From NCBI GenBank assembly GCA_900770285.1, contig CAAGJO010000019.1:127111-191110 (forward strand): DNA of 64,000 nucleotides. The letters are read 5' to 3'. Of this stretch, positions 55,042-63,964 are shown in pieces. Both the position numbers and the translations under genes were made by a program. Under the pieces are notes generated by a model, which worked only from the letters and a program-made list of their open reading frames with translations, made no database searches and was not told where the DNA came from. Within the stretch, counting starts at the first letter, position 1; the number at the start of each line of letters is the position of its first letter. This DNA comes from Oscillospiraceae bacterium. GTDB lineage: Bacteria; Bacillota; Clostridia; Oscillospirales; Ruminococcaceae.

Positions 55042-56580
55042 ATGTCTGAAACAACACAAAAAGTTTTGATGCTTGTATCTATAATATTATATTTGCTTAT
55101 AATATTATGTATAGGTATAAGAAGCTCAAGAAAGAACAAAAATGTCAGCGATTTTTATCTGGGAGGACGTCGGCTGGGGCCGCTTGTTACTGCAATGAGT
55201 GCCGAAGCCTCTGACATGAGCAGTTGGCTGCTTATGGGTCTGCCGGGAGTTGCATATCTCACGGGTATTGCTGACGCAGGCTGGACAGCTCTCGGACTTG
55301 CCATTGGTACATATGTAAACTGGCTGATAGTTGCCAGACGTCTGAGAAACTATTCCCAAGTAAACAACTCTATTACCATTCCTGATTTCTTTTCAAACAG
55401 GTACCGTGACAATAAGAATATTCTTTTGGCAATCGCAGCGGTAATAATCATTGTTTTCTTTATTCCTTATACAGGTTCAGGATTTGCCGCATGCGGAAAG
55501 CTGTTCTCAAGCCTTTTTGGAATTGACTACCACGTTGCAATGATTGTAAGTGCACTGATTATTCTAGCATATACTTGTCTTGGCGGTTTCCTTGCAGCAA
55601 GCACGACAGACTTTGTACAGAGCATTGTTATGACCATTGCTCTTATAGTAGTACTTTGCTTTGGAGTAAATGTTGCAGGCGGTTTCTCAGAAGTATTTGA
55701 AAACGCAAAAGCTCTGCCGGGATATCTTTCAGTAAATGCAACCTACAATGTTTCAACAAACAGTTCCGATCCGTATGGATTTATTAAAATTGCCTCAACA
55801 CTTGCATGGGGACTTGGGTATTTTGGAATGCCTCATATTCTTTTAAGATTTATGGCAATTAAAGACAGCAAAAAGATAAAGACATCAAGACGTGTTGCAT
55901 CTGTATGGGTTGTAATTTCTCTTGCTATTGCAATTATTATTGGCATTATCGGACTTGCAATGAGTGCTAATGGTTCTATTGACGTTCTCGACGGCTCTGC
56001 ATCTGAAACAGTAATAGTTAAAATTGCTCATCTCTTAAGTACACATGGTGTTATTCCTGCACTTATCGCAGGTGTTATACTTGCAGGTATAGTTGCATCA
56101 ACAATGTCCACATCAGATTCACAGCTGCTTGCCGCATCATCCAGCGTATCTGAAAACATTGTACGCAGAGTTTTGAAAATCAATCTTTCAGAAAAAGCTT
56201 CAATGATTATTGCCCGCATAACACTTATCGTTATTTCTGTAATCGGCATTATAATTGCATGGAATCCGGACAGTTCAGTATTCTCCATTGTATCATTTGC
56301 TTGGGCAGGATTTGGTGCAACCTTCGGACCTGTCGTACTCTTTGCACTCTTCTGGAAACGTTCAAACAAATGGGGCGCTATGGCAGGAATGATAACCGGA
56401 GGAATTACAATTTTTGTATGGAAATACATTGTTCGTCCAATCGGCGGTGCATGGGATATATATGAGCTTCTTCCTGCATTTATTCTAGCTTCAATAGCAA
56501 TTGTTATTGTATCGCTTGTTACAAAGGCTCCTGAAAAGGAAATTGTTGGTGAATTTGAACAGGTTAAGACAATGAAATAA
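55042..56580 (+). CDS. putP: Sodium/proline symporter
   Basis: A 512-residue sodium:solute symporter family protein with about thirteen membrane helices. The SSS-family features SDFYLGGRRLGPLVTAMSAEASDMSSWLLMGLPG (sodium and proline site) and GFGATFGPVVLFALFWKR are as in PutP. AAGGAG precedes the ATG by 7 nt. It imports proline, for osmotic balance or amino-acid use; the adjacent DAHP synthase is on the opposite strand. Confidence 0.95.
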   Translation: MSETTQKVLMLVSIILYLLIILCIGIRSSRKNKNVSDFYLGGRRLGPLVTAMSAEASDMSSWLLMGLPGVAYLTGIADAGWTALGLAIGTYVNWLIVARRLRNYSQVNNSITIPDFFSNRYRDNKNILLAIAAVIIIVFFIPYTGSGFAACGKLFSSLFGIDYHVAMIVSALIILAYTCLGGFLAASTTDFVQSIVMTIALIVVLCFGVNVAGGFSEVFENAKALPGYLSVNATYNVSTNSSDPYGFIKIASTLAWGLGYFGMPHILLRFMAIKDSKKIKTSRRVASVWVVISLAIAIIIGIIGLAMSANGSIDVLDGSASETVIVKIAHLLSTHGVIPALIAGVILAGIVASTMSTSDSQLLAASSSVSENIVRRVLKINLSEKASMIIARITLIVISVIGIIIAWNPDSSVFSIVSFAWAGFGATFGPVVLFALFWKRSNKWGAMAGMITGGITIFVWKYIVRPIGGAWDIYELLPAFILASIAIVIVSLVTKAPEKEIVGEFEQVKTMK

Positions 56581-56592
56581 TTGATTGTACAC

Positions 56593-56627
56593 AAAACGGA
56601 CTGCTGCTTTTGGCAACAGTCCGTTTT
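56593..56627. terminator. Bidirectional terminator between putP and the DAHP synthase
   Basis: AAAACGGACTG / CAGTCCGTTTT stem with a T-run of seven on the plus strand. Confidence 0.88.
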
Positions 56628-56640
56628 TTTATGTATCAAA

Positions 56641-57669
56641 TTAAAGTAAATCTGCAATTTCATAAATGAGCTTTTCAGTCTTTTCCCAACCAAGACATGG
56701 GTCTGTAATCGACTGACCATATACGCCGTTTCCGATTTTCTGACAGCCATCTTCAATATAGCTTTCAATCATAAAGCCTTTTACAATCTTTGCAATATTC
56801 TTATTACATCTCATTGAATGCAGAACTTCCTTGCATATTCTTGGCTGTTCAAAGAACTTTTTGCCTGAATTGCTGTGGTTTGTATCAATGATAACTGCTG
56901 GATTTTTATAATCTCTTTCGCCGTAAAGCAAGCTCAAAAGCTCCAGGTCTTCATAATGATAGTTAGGATGAGGCTGACCATGCTTATTGACATAACCTCT
57001 TAATACAGCATGTGCAAGAGGGTTTCCATCTGTTGTAACTTCCCAGCCTCTGTAAATAAAGGTCTGCTCGCTTTGCGCTGCAATAATTGAGTTCATCATT
57101 ACTGACAAGTCACCGCTGGTAGGATTTTTCATACCGGCAGGAACATCCATTCCGCTTGCTGTAATTCTGTGCTGCTGATCCTCCACAGATCTTGCACCAA
57201 TTGCAACATATGAAAGCAGATCTGAAAGATAACGATAATTTTCAGGATAAAGCATTTCATCGGCACAGGTAAAACCTGTTTCTTCAATTGCCTTTGTATG
57301 AAGTTTTCTGATTGCAATAAGACCTGCGAGCATATCTTCTTCTTTTTCAGGGTCCGGCTGATGAACCATACCTTTATAACCTAAGCCGGTAGTTCTTGGT
57401 TTATTTGTATAAATTCTCGGAATAATTATAATCTTATCTTCAACCTTATCCTGCACCTTTCTAAGGCGGGTAATATAATCCAGAACAGAATCTTCACGGT
57501 CTGCGGAACAAGGCCCGATTATAAGCAGAAATTTATCTGATTCAGATGTAAAAACCTTTTTGATTTCCTCATCACGCTGTTCTTTTATCTTTTTGATTTT
57601 TTCTGTAACAGGAAACTGCTCTTTTACTTCCTGAGGAATAGGTAGTTTCCTTTTAAATTCCATTCCCAT
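56641..57669 (-). CDS. 3-deoxy-7-phosphoheptulonate (DAHP) synthase, class I
   Basis: A 342-residue AroF/AroG/AroH-type enzyme joining phosphoenolpyruvate and erythrose 4-phosphate, the first step of the shikimate pathway. Motifs: IIGPCSADRE, YTNKPRTTGLGYKGMVHQPDP, IGARSVEDQQHR, GMKNPTSGD and IIDTNHSNSGK. The ATG at 57669 is 7 nt after GGAGG. Family paralogues are distinguished by feedback inhibitor, which cannot be read here. PheA elsewhere in the window serves the same pathway. Confidence 0.95.
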   Translation of the reverse strand: MGMEFKRKLPIPQEVKEQFPVTEKIKKIKEQRDEEIKKVFTSESDKFLLIIGPCSADREDSVLDYITRLRKVQDKVEDKIIIIPRIYTNKPRTTGLGYKGMVHQPDPEKEEDMLAGLIAIRKLHTKAIEETGFTCADEMLYPENYRYLSDLLSYVAIGARSVEDQQHRITASGMDVPAGMKNPTSGDLSVMMNSIIAAQSEQTFIYRGWEVTTDGNPLAHAVLRGYVNKHGQPHPNYHYEDLELLSLLYGERDYKNPAVIIDTNHSNSGKKFFEQPRICKEVLHSMRCNKNIAKIVKGFMIESYIEDGCQKIGNGVYGQSITDPCLGWEKTEKLIYEIADLL

Positions 57670-57741
57670 TTTAATTCCTCCATATCTTTTACTTTAGTAA
57701 TTTAAAGCTTACAAGCATAAAATCACTAAAACATTATTACT

Positions 57742-57770
57742 ATAATACACTATTTCTCTTTAAAATGCAA
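57742..57770 (-). promoter_or_regulatory. Promoter of the DAHP synthase gene
   Basis: TTGCAT (57765-57770), 17 nt, TATTAT (57742-57747) on the minus strand. Confidence 0.65.
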
Positions 57771-57831
57771 GTGCTATTCTCGTTTTTAAACAAATTTATA
57801 TTATATTAATCAAAAAAGGTTTAAATTTCAC

Positions 57832-57860
57832 TTGAGTAAAGCATTAAAATAGTTTATAAT
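57832..57860 (+). promoter_or_regulatory. Sigma-A promoter of the amino-acid ABC importer
   Basis: TTGAGT (57832-57837), 17 nt, TATAAT (57855-57860). Confidence 0.8.
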
Positions 57861-57947
57861 ATAAATACACTTTATTAAATTTATATGAAAGCAATTAATT
57901 CAATAAATTTTTGAGAGTAAACCAACTTGAAAGGAATGGTCATTCTT

Positions 57948-59516
57948 ATGAAAAAATTGCTGTCCAAAATTGCCGTAATTATTCTCGGCACAGTATTATT
58001 TACCGGAATGTGTTCGTCCCTTGTTTGTTATGCAAACGTCAAAGAGGATAACACATTTGTCGTTGGATTTGACGCTGAATTCCCGCCCTACGGATACAAA
58101 GACGACAACGGAGAATATGTGGGATTCGATCTTGATTTAGCCCAGGAAGTCTGTAACCGCAAAGGCTGGATTCTAAAAAAACAGCCTATCGAATGGAACT
58201 CAAAAGATATGGAGCTTAAAACCGGTGCAATAGACTGCATATGGAACGGTTTTACAATGAACGGAAGAGAAAAAGACTATACATGGAGTACTCCATATGT
58301 TGACAACTCCCAGGTAGTTATTGTCAAGGATTCCTCAAAAATATCCAAGCTTACTGACCTCTCAGGGAAAATAGTAACTGTTCAGGCTGACAGTTCGGCG
58401 CTTGCCGCTCTTACCGGCGAAGATGCTTCAGAAGAAAACAAAGCTCTGGCAAAATCATTTAAACAGCTCCAACAGGTTGGTGACTACAACAGTGCATTTT
58501 TAAACCTTGATTCCGGAGCAGTAGACGCTGTCTGCATGGATATAGGCGTTGCAAAATATGAACTGAAATCACGAGGCAGCGGATTTAAAATGCTTGACCA
58601 GCATTTGTCTACCGAAAAGTATGGCATAGGCTTTAAACTTGGAAACACCGAGCTTCGTGATGAAGTTCAAAGCACGCTCATCGAAATGCTTAATGACGGA
58701 ACTTTTGCGAAAATTGCTGAAAACTGGGGACTTGATGAGGCTGTATGTCTTTCAGCCAGTGACAAAGTGACAGATGAAGATTCTTCTCAGACAGAACAAG
58801 CAACTCAAACTTCTAAACAGCAAGGCTTTGCATCAAAGATATTGGACATATCAAAGCAACTTGCGGAAGGTCTTCTCACCTCTCTTGCTATATTTGTTCT
58901 TACCATTATTTTTTCAATGCCTCTCGGACTGTTGGTTGCTGCCGGAAGAATGTCCAGATTTGCTCCTCTTCGTGGATTTATAAAGCTTTACATATCAATT
59001 GTAAGGGGAACGCCGCTTATGCTGCAGCTGCTTGTAGTATTCTTCGGACCGCATTTTCTCTTTCAGTTTCTCGGACAATTCTTCCCATATTTCCTTCATG
59101 TAAGCACACCTCCGGGATATCGCTTTGTAGCAGTTATAATCGGATTCTCCGTAAACTATGCAGCATATTTTGCAGAGATTTACCGTTCAGGAATTCAAGC
59201 TATTCCAAAAGGACAATATGAAGCCAGCGAAGTTTTAGGCTACAGCAGAATGCAGACAAATATTAAAATTGTTCTTCCTCAAATGATAAAGAACATAATC
59301 CCTTCAATCACCAATGAAGTTATAACTCTTGTAAAGGATACCTCATTAGCATTTGCCTTATCATACACAGAAATGTTTACACTTGCCAAGCAGATTTCAG
59401 CGGCACAGGCTACAATGATGCCGTTGTTTATAGCAGGCGTATTCTATTACATTTTCAACTTTGTAGTTGCATTTATAATGGATCATATAGAGAAAAAGCT
59501 TAATTATTACAGATAA
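57948..59516 (+). CDS. Amino-acid ABC importer, substrate-binding protein fused to permease
   Basis: A 522-residue two-domain protein. A signal peptide (about 1-29) leads into a complete periplasmic-type binding domain (about 35-275: VVGFDAEFPPYGYKDDNGEYVGFDLDLA ... WNGFTMNGREKDYTWSTPYV). A polar Ser/Gln/Thr linker follows, then a HisM-type permease (about 300-518) with its EAA loop GQYEASEVLGYSRMQTNIKIVLPQMIKN. Such fusions are known in Firmicutes and in GlnP-type transporters. ATG 57948; an ATG at 57936 sits on the AAAGGA site. Ligand likely a polar amino acid; not certain. Confidence 0.95.
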   Translation: MKKLLSKIAVIILGTVLFTGMCSSLVCYANVKEDNTFVVGFDAEFPPYGYKDDNGEYVGFDLDLAQEVCNRKGWILKKQPIEWNSKDMELKTGAIDCIWNGFTMNGREKDYTWSTPYVDNSQVVIVKDSSKISKLTDLSGKIVTVQADSSALAALTGEDASEENKALAKSFKQLQQVGDYNSAFLNLDSGAVDAVCMDIGVAKYELKSRGSGFKMLDQHLSTEKYGIGFKLGNTELRDEVQSTLIEMLNDGTFAKIAENWGLDEAVCLSASDKVTDEDSSQTEQATQTSKQQGFASKILDISKQLAEGLLTSLAIFVLTIIFSMPLGLLVAAGRMSRFAPLRGFIKLYISIVRGTPLMLQLLVVFFGPHFLFQFLGQFFPYFLHVSTPPGYRFVAVIIGFSVNYAAYFAEIYRSGIQAIPKGQYEASEVLGYSRMQTNIKIVLPQMIKNIIPSITNEVITLVKDTSLAFALSYTEMFTLAKQISAAQATMMPLFIAGVFYYIFNFVVAFIMDHIEKKLNYYR

Positions 59517-59537
59517 ACAGATAAGGGGTGAATAAAA

Positions 59538-60308
59538 GTGGCAAATAATTTACTTGAAGTAAACAACATAAAGAAAAGCTTCGGCGATTTACAGGTACTT
59601 AAGGACATTAGTCTTTCAGTCGCTGAAAGTGAAGTGATATCAATACTTGGCCCGTCAGGCTCAGGAAAATCGACCTTGCTCAGATGTATGAGCATGCTTG
59701 AGAAAATAGACGGCGGAGAAATCAGCTACTGCGGAGAGCAGGCAGTAAGCAGCAAGAGCGGAAGTCCGATTTATGCAGACAAAGAGCATTTAAAAAGAAT
59801 TCGAGGATATTTTGGACTTGTATTTCAGAATTTTAATCTTTTCCCACATTATTCGGTAATGAAAAACCTTACAGACGCACCTATTCATGTTCAAAAGCGT
59901 CCAAAGGAAGAAGTAATTGCCGAAGCAAAATCACTGCTGAAAAAAATGGGGCTTTCCGACAAAGGGAATTACTATCCTTACCAGCTTTCGGGAGGACAGC
60001 AGCAGCGTGTTGCCATAGCAAGAGCCCTTGCTATGAACCCCAGAATGTTGTTTTTCGATGAGCCAACATCTGCACTTGACCCTGAGCTTACAGCGGAAAT
60101 ACTGAAAGTATTAAGAGGGCTTGCAGCAGAAAAAATGACAATGGTTATAGTAACTCACGAAATAGACTTTGCAAGAAGTGTTTCAGACAGAGTCATATTC
60201 ATGGACGGGGGCGTTATAGTCGAGGAAGGAAAACCAAGCGAGGTTATTGACAATCCTAAAAATGAAAGAACCAGAGCTTTTTTAAAGAAGATGAATGACG
60301 AAGCTTAG
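59538..60308 (+). CDS. Polar amino-acid ABC transporter ATPase
   Basis: A 256-residue GlnQ/HisP-type ATPase. Walker A GPSGSGKST (near 38-46), Q-loop VFQNFNLFPHYSVMKN, signature LSGGQQQRVAIARALA, Walker B MLFFDEPTSALDP and the H-loop VTHEIDFA are all intact. The start is GTG at 59538, after AAGGGGTG, 21 nt downstream of the fused binding-protein/permease gene; together the two genes make a complete importer. Confidence 0.96.
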   Translation: MANNLLEVNNIKKSFGDLQVLKDISLSVAESEVISILGPSGSGKSTLLRCMSMLEKIDGGEISYCGEQAVSSKSGSPIYADKEHLKRIRGYFGLVFQNFNLFPHYSVMKNLTDAPIHVQKRPKEEVIAEAKSLLKKMGLSDKGNYYPYQLSGGQQQRVAIARALAMNPRMLFFDEPTSALDPELTAEILKVLRGLAAEKMTMVIVTHEIDFARSVSDRVIFMDGGVIVEEGKPSEVIDNPKNERTRAFLKKMNDEA

Positions 60309-60461
60309 AGTCTTAATGAATACAGATGTAACCATTAAGTTAACTTGTACCTTTACGCTTAAGTTAATTTATGATGAAAGTTTATTTTTTCTCAGAAAGC
60401 ATCTAATTCATTAGAAATGATAAGTTTGATGAGCCGTATTATCTGATTCTGAATATTACAA

Positions 60462-60495
60462 AAGGGGGCTGTTGCGTTTGTGCAACAGCCCCCTT
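60462..60495 (+). terminator. Terminator after the amino-acid importer
   Basis: A 14-bp stem, AAGGGGGCTGTTGC with its complement, closed by a six-base loop and ending in TTAATTATA. The 150 nt before it (60309-60461) hold only short TTAAGTTAA repeats. Confidence 0.82.
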
Positions 60496-60926
60496 AATTA
60501 TATTTATAATTCTAACAAATCGTACTAACTCTAACAGCGCAAACAAAAATCCCGTTACCAACAAATTGACAACAAGTAATAAACCATTCATTAGGACTGG
60601 TGCGGCAAAGGGTGACTGGCAAATGTATGACACAGATTATGCAAGTTTCTGTAAGGCACTTTGCCTTTCCGCTGGATCTACACTGTCATATTGTTTATGC
60701 CCATTCTTCTTTCTGGATCTGTTTTTTATTTCTGCTATTTCATACTTATGCTTTCCTCCTGCTGTTCGGTCTGTTGCACCTTTTTAGTGTCTTACTTACT
60801 CCATTGGAATTGATCAGACTCTCTTAAGTTTAGCACATGAATTGATGTCAGATAGTCCGTAGATGAGTTTCACAAGTACAAAAACATAGTAATATTAAAT
60901 AATTTATTAAAATACAGGTTTAACCA
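60496..60926. other. Intergenic stretch with possible gene remnant
   Basis: No intact gene is seen. On the minus strand about 45 codons without a start (60648-60785) read as a charged, Lys/Arg-rich C-terminal piece ending LQKLA before a stop, and a further frame encodes a hydrophobic segment. Base composition is slightly richer in GC than the flanks. A degraded fragment of a transferred gene is possible; the source was not recognised. Confidence 0.3.
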
Positions 60927-60955
60927 TTGACATTTGATTAAAAATATAATATAAT
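60927..60955 (+). promoter_or_regulatory. Sigma-A promoter of the subtilase gene
   Basis: Perfect TTGACA (60927-60932), 17 nt, TATAAT (60950-60955); a leader of about 135 nt leads to the ATG at 61097. Confidence 0.87.
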
Positions 60956-61096
60956 TTAGCTCGTGTATTATACTTTAATAGGTAATGTTCATCTTTTTTA
61001 ATTAAATATTAAGAATAAATTGTGAGCATTTCTATTAAATTCCTGAGGATTAATATATTGACCTCAGTAACAATTATATTTTTAAGGGGACGTTCT

Positions 61097-63781
61097 ATGA
61101 AAAACATTTTTCTCAAAAAAGCCATATCACTGGCTTTAGCGTCATTACTCTCAGCAAGTACAATTTCCACATCAGTTTTTGCAGAAAAAACTGCAGACAG
61201 CCACAATGATCAGCATATTGATTATTACTTAGAATCAGAACATGATCATGACTGTTGTGATTGTCATGAAGAAGAATTCCTTGGCGATGGCATTAAAGTT
61301 GCAATAGTCGATTCAGGAATCACTAAATATGAAACAGCAAACAGCATTTCGTTTGTTGATAATACTGATGTGAACGAACATGGAAACAACATGGCAGAAG
61401 TGCTTTTGGACACTGTTCCGAATGCAGACATTTTAGACGCTCGTGTTCTTGATTCAGAAGGTCAGGGAAAATATTCCGATGTTAACAAGGCGATAAAATG
61501 GGCAGTTAATGAAGACGCCAACATCATTGTTATGAGTTTTGAAGGTTATGAAGCTTCTTCTGTTTTAGAAAATGCTGTTAACTATGCTGAAAGCAATGGC
61601 GTCCTTGTCATTGCGGCATCAGGCAATGACGGTTCTGAGAGAGCTGTTTACCCGGCAGCTTATCCATCTGTTATTTCAGCCGGCGCAACAGACGAAGAAG
61701 GAAAGGTATTGCCTTGTTCCAATTACGGAGAATTCGTTGATACATATGCTGAAATAGCCGGAGGAACATCTATGGCTGCTCAAAGCATTGCGGCAAAGGC
61801 AGCACAGCTTATTCAGGAATATCCGGACAAAACTGTTTCTGAAATCAGAGCAATGATTTCAAACAATACAAAAAAAGAATTGAATTGTAAATCAACTAAC
61901 ATAGATTCTATAGTTTATGCTGCCGGTTGTTCACATATACCAGCAAGTTCATACACAGTAACAAAGGCTGCAACATGCTCTTCTACCGGAACAAAAGTAC
62001 TTAAATGTACTAAGTGCAGCGCAATTCTTGAAACAAAAACTATAGCAAAAACAGGACATAGTTTTAATGGAGTATATACAGTTATAAATCAGCCTACATG
62101 TACTTCAGCCGGTACTAAGGTAGGTAAATGTACAAAATGCGGAACTGTTGTTTCAACTGTAAGCATTCCTGCACTTGGACACAGCTACGGTTCCTGGATA
62201 ACATCTAAAGCAGCAACTTGTACTCAGAACGGTTTAAAATACCATAAGTGTTCAAGATGTTCAAATCTAGAAACAAAAACTATAGCAAAAACAGGACATA
62301 CCTTCAATGGTTCATATACAACAACAAAGAAGGCTACATGTACTACAGCCGGTATTAAAGCTGCCAAATGTACTAAATGCGGAACGATTTTATCAAGTGC
62401 AAAAATCCCTGCCCTTGGACATAGCTACGGTTCCTGGATAACAACTAAAGTAGCAACTTGTACTCAGAACGGTTCAAAATACCATAAGTGTTCAAGATGT
62501 TCAAAGCAAGAAACAAAAACTATAGCAAAAACAGGACATACTTTCAATGGTTCATATACAACAACAAAGAAGGCTACATGTACTACAGCCGGTATTCAAG
62601 CTGCCAAATGTACTAAATGCAAAACTGTATTACATACAAGAAAAGTTTCTGCACTTGGTCACAATTATAAATGGGTAACAACCAAAAAAGCTACGTGCAA
62701 ATCTACCGGCACACAAGCATATAAATGCACAAGATGCGGTAAAGTTGCTAAAACTAAAACCATATCAAAAACAGGACATTCTTTCAATGGCTCATTTACT
62801 ACAACAAAGAAACCCACATGTACATTAACCGGTATTAAAGCTGCCAAATGTATTTATTGCGGAACCGTTTTATCAACTGCGAAAATTCCTGCACTTGGTC
62901 ACAATTATAAATGGGTAACAACTAAAAAAGCTACGTGCAAATCTACCGGCACACAAGCATATAAATGCACAAGATGCAATAAAGTTTCTAAAACTAAAAC
63001 TATACCAAAAAACGATACCCATAATTATCAAACAATAAAACAAAACGGAATCAATTACAAAAAATGTTCTGATTGTGGAATTATGATGCCTGAATATTCT
63101 TATCAAGATTATCTAAATGATAAAGGCAAGAGCATATCAAGCAGCACTATGGATGATTTTAAAAACTATCTAATCAGTATGGGCTATGACAAGGATACTG
63201 TTAGTCTTATCTGCAGATATGCAACTGCTACAAGTGGAAAGAAAATTAATACTTCAGAGTTTGAAAGCTTTATGAATATTCTTGGTAAAATAGGTGAAAT
63301 TGGTGATTTAACAGGATCTGAGTATGCTAGTGGTATGTCTACAATTTCCAGCGTAGGAACTTATGGATGTCATATTTATAATTACGTTTCTGCATTAAAG
63401 GGAGATCCAAACTCAACTGAATTAATGTCATCATTTATTGATATAACAAGCGACATATTATCATTATCCCCTTTGACATCTGGTTATTCTAAGATTTTAG
63501 GTAATTTGAAAGATAATATAAATGATGTTATTGAAAAAGGCTTGAAGCATAAAGCTGATATATATATGACAGATATATATTGCTTCTATGGTGAGCCAAC
63601 ATTGGCTGATTTGGCGAAGCAGAGTGAATATGATAGATTTGTAAAGTATTGCAAAGACGAATTCGGAAGAGACGGAGAATTTGCAGCAAACTACTACATT
63701 AATAATCTTGTTACAGCGGAATTCCAGAGAATTACCGGAATGAGCATAGATGATTATATCAAAATCTTCAAGGGTAAATAA
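61097..63781 (+). CDS. Secreted subtilase with cysteine-rich tandem repeats
   Basis: An 894-residue exported protein. A signal peptide (1-29) is followed by a His/Asp/Cys-rich stretch (HDHDCCDCHEEE, 50-60) and a compact S8 serine protease domain (about 63-275): Asp72 in VAIVDSGI, His95 in NEHGNNMAEV, Asn177 in AASGNDG and Ser225 in GGTSMAAQ. The usual HGTH is HGNN. No inhibitor prodomain is recognisable. Residues about 290-665 are nine to ten repeats of the form ATCxxxGxKxxKCxxC...GHxY. The last 230 residues are an unrecognised, mostly helical domain. ATG 61097 follows AAGGGG by 7 nt. Confidence 0.88.
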   Translation: MKNIFLKKAISLALASLLSASTISTSVFAEKTADSHNDQHIDYYLESEHDHDCCDCHEEEFLGDGIKVAIVDSGITKYETANSISFVDNTDVNEHGNNMAEVLLDTVPNADILDARVLDSEGQGKYSDVNKAIKWAVNEDANIIVMSFEGYEASSVLENAVNYAESNGVLVIAASGNDGSERAVYPAAYPSVISAGATDEEGKVLPCSNYGEFVDTYAEIAGGTSMAAQSIAAKAAQLIQEYPDKTVSEIRAMISNNTKKELNCKSTNIDSIVYAAGCSHIPASSYTVTKAATCSSTGTKVLKCTKCSAILETKTIAKTGHSFNGVYTVINQPTCTSAGTKVGKCTKCGTVVSTVSIPALGHSYGSWITSKAATCTQNGLKYHKCSRCSNLETKTIAKTGHTFNGSYTTTKKATCTTAGIKAAKCTKCGTILSSAKIPALGHSYGSWITTKVATCTQNGSKYHKCSRCSKQETKTIAKTGHTFNGSYTTTKKATCTTAGIQAAKCTKCKTVLHTRKVSALGHNYKWVTTKKATCKSTGTQAYKCTRCGKVAKTKTISKTGHSFNGSFTTTKKPTCTLTGIKAAKCIYCGTVLSTAKIPALGHNYKWVTTKKATCKSTGTQAYKCTRCNKVSKTKTIPKNDTHNYQTIKQNGINYKKCSDCGIMMPEYSYQDYLNDKGKSISSSTMDDFKNYLISMGYDKDTVSLICRYATATSGKKINTSEFESFMNILGKIGEIGDLTGSEYASGMSTISSVGTYGCHIYNYVSALKGDPNSTELMSSFIDITSDILSLSPLTSGYSKILGNLKDNINDVIEKGLKHKADIYMTDIYCFYGEPTLADLAKQSEYDRFVKYCKDEFGRDGEFAANYYINNLVTAEFQRITGMSIDDYIKIFKGK
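61931..63090 (+). repeat. Tandem array with exact 240-bp period inside the subtilase gene
   Basis: Units begin at 61931, 62171, 62411, 62651 and 62891, exactly 240 bp apart; the last is truncated. Each 80-residue unit holds two related 40-residue halves, each with one Cys and one CxxC and ending GH. Units 2 and 3 are nearly identical in DNA, and units 4 and 5 share about 85 nearly identical bases, so the array grew by duplication of the double unit. Confidence 0.93.
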
Positions 63782-63834
63782 TTATTATTTGTAACTGAAT
63801 TGTCAAATTTTCGAATGATTCCAAATAAAAACTA

Positions 63835-63865
63835 TGCCCCCTGTCGGTAAACCTGACAGGGGGCA
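63835..63865 (+). terminator. Terminator after the subtilase
   Basis: TGCCCCCTGTC / GACAGGGGGCA stem followed by AAATTTTATT. Confidence 0.85.
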
Positions 63866-63917
63866 AATTTTATTCAGATGTAACGTAACCGCCAACCAAA
63901 CCCAGCCTCCAAATAAA

Positions 63918-63947
63918 AATACCGAGGTCAGCTGAAACCTCGGTATT
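63918..63947 (-). terminator. Second terminator, probably of the next minus-strand gene
   Basis: AATACCGAGGT / ACCTCGGTATT stem with TTTTTATTT on the minus strand, 18 nt after the presumed stop at 63965. Confidence 0.7.
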
Positions 63948-63964
63948 GAATTTGTGTGTATCAT

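Noticed and set aside
56028..56768. 246-codon minus-strand frame across putP and the DAHP synthase end
   Set aside because: Antisense to putP and crossing a bidirectional terminator; not a plausible gene.
61931..63090. CRISPR-like periodic repeats
   Set aside because: The 240-bp period is within an open reading frame and encodes a protein repeat; there are no short direct repeats with unique spacers.
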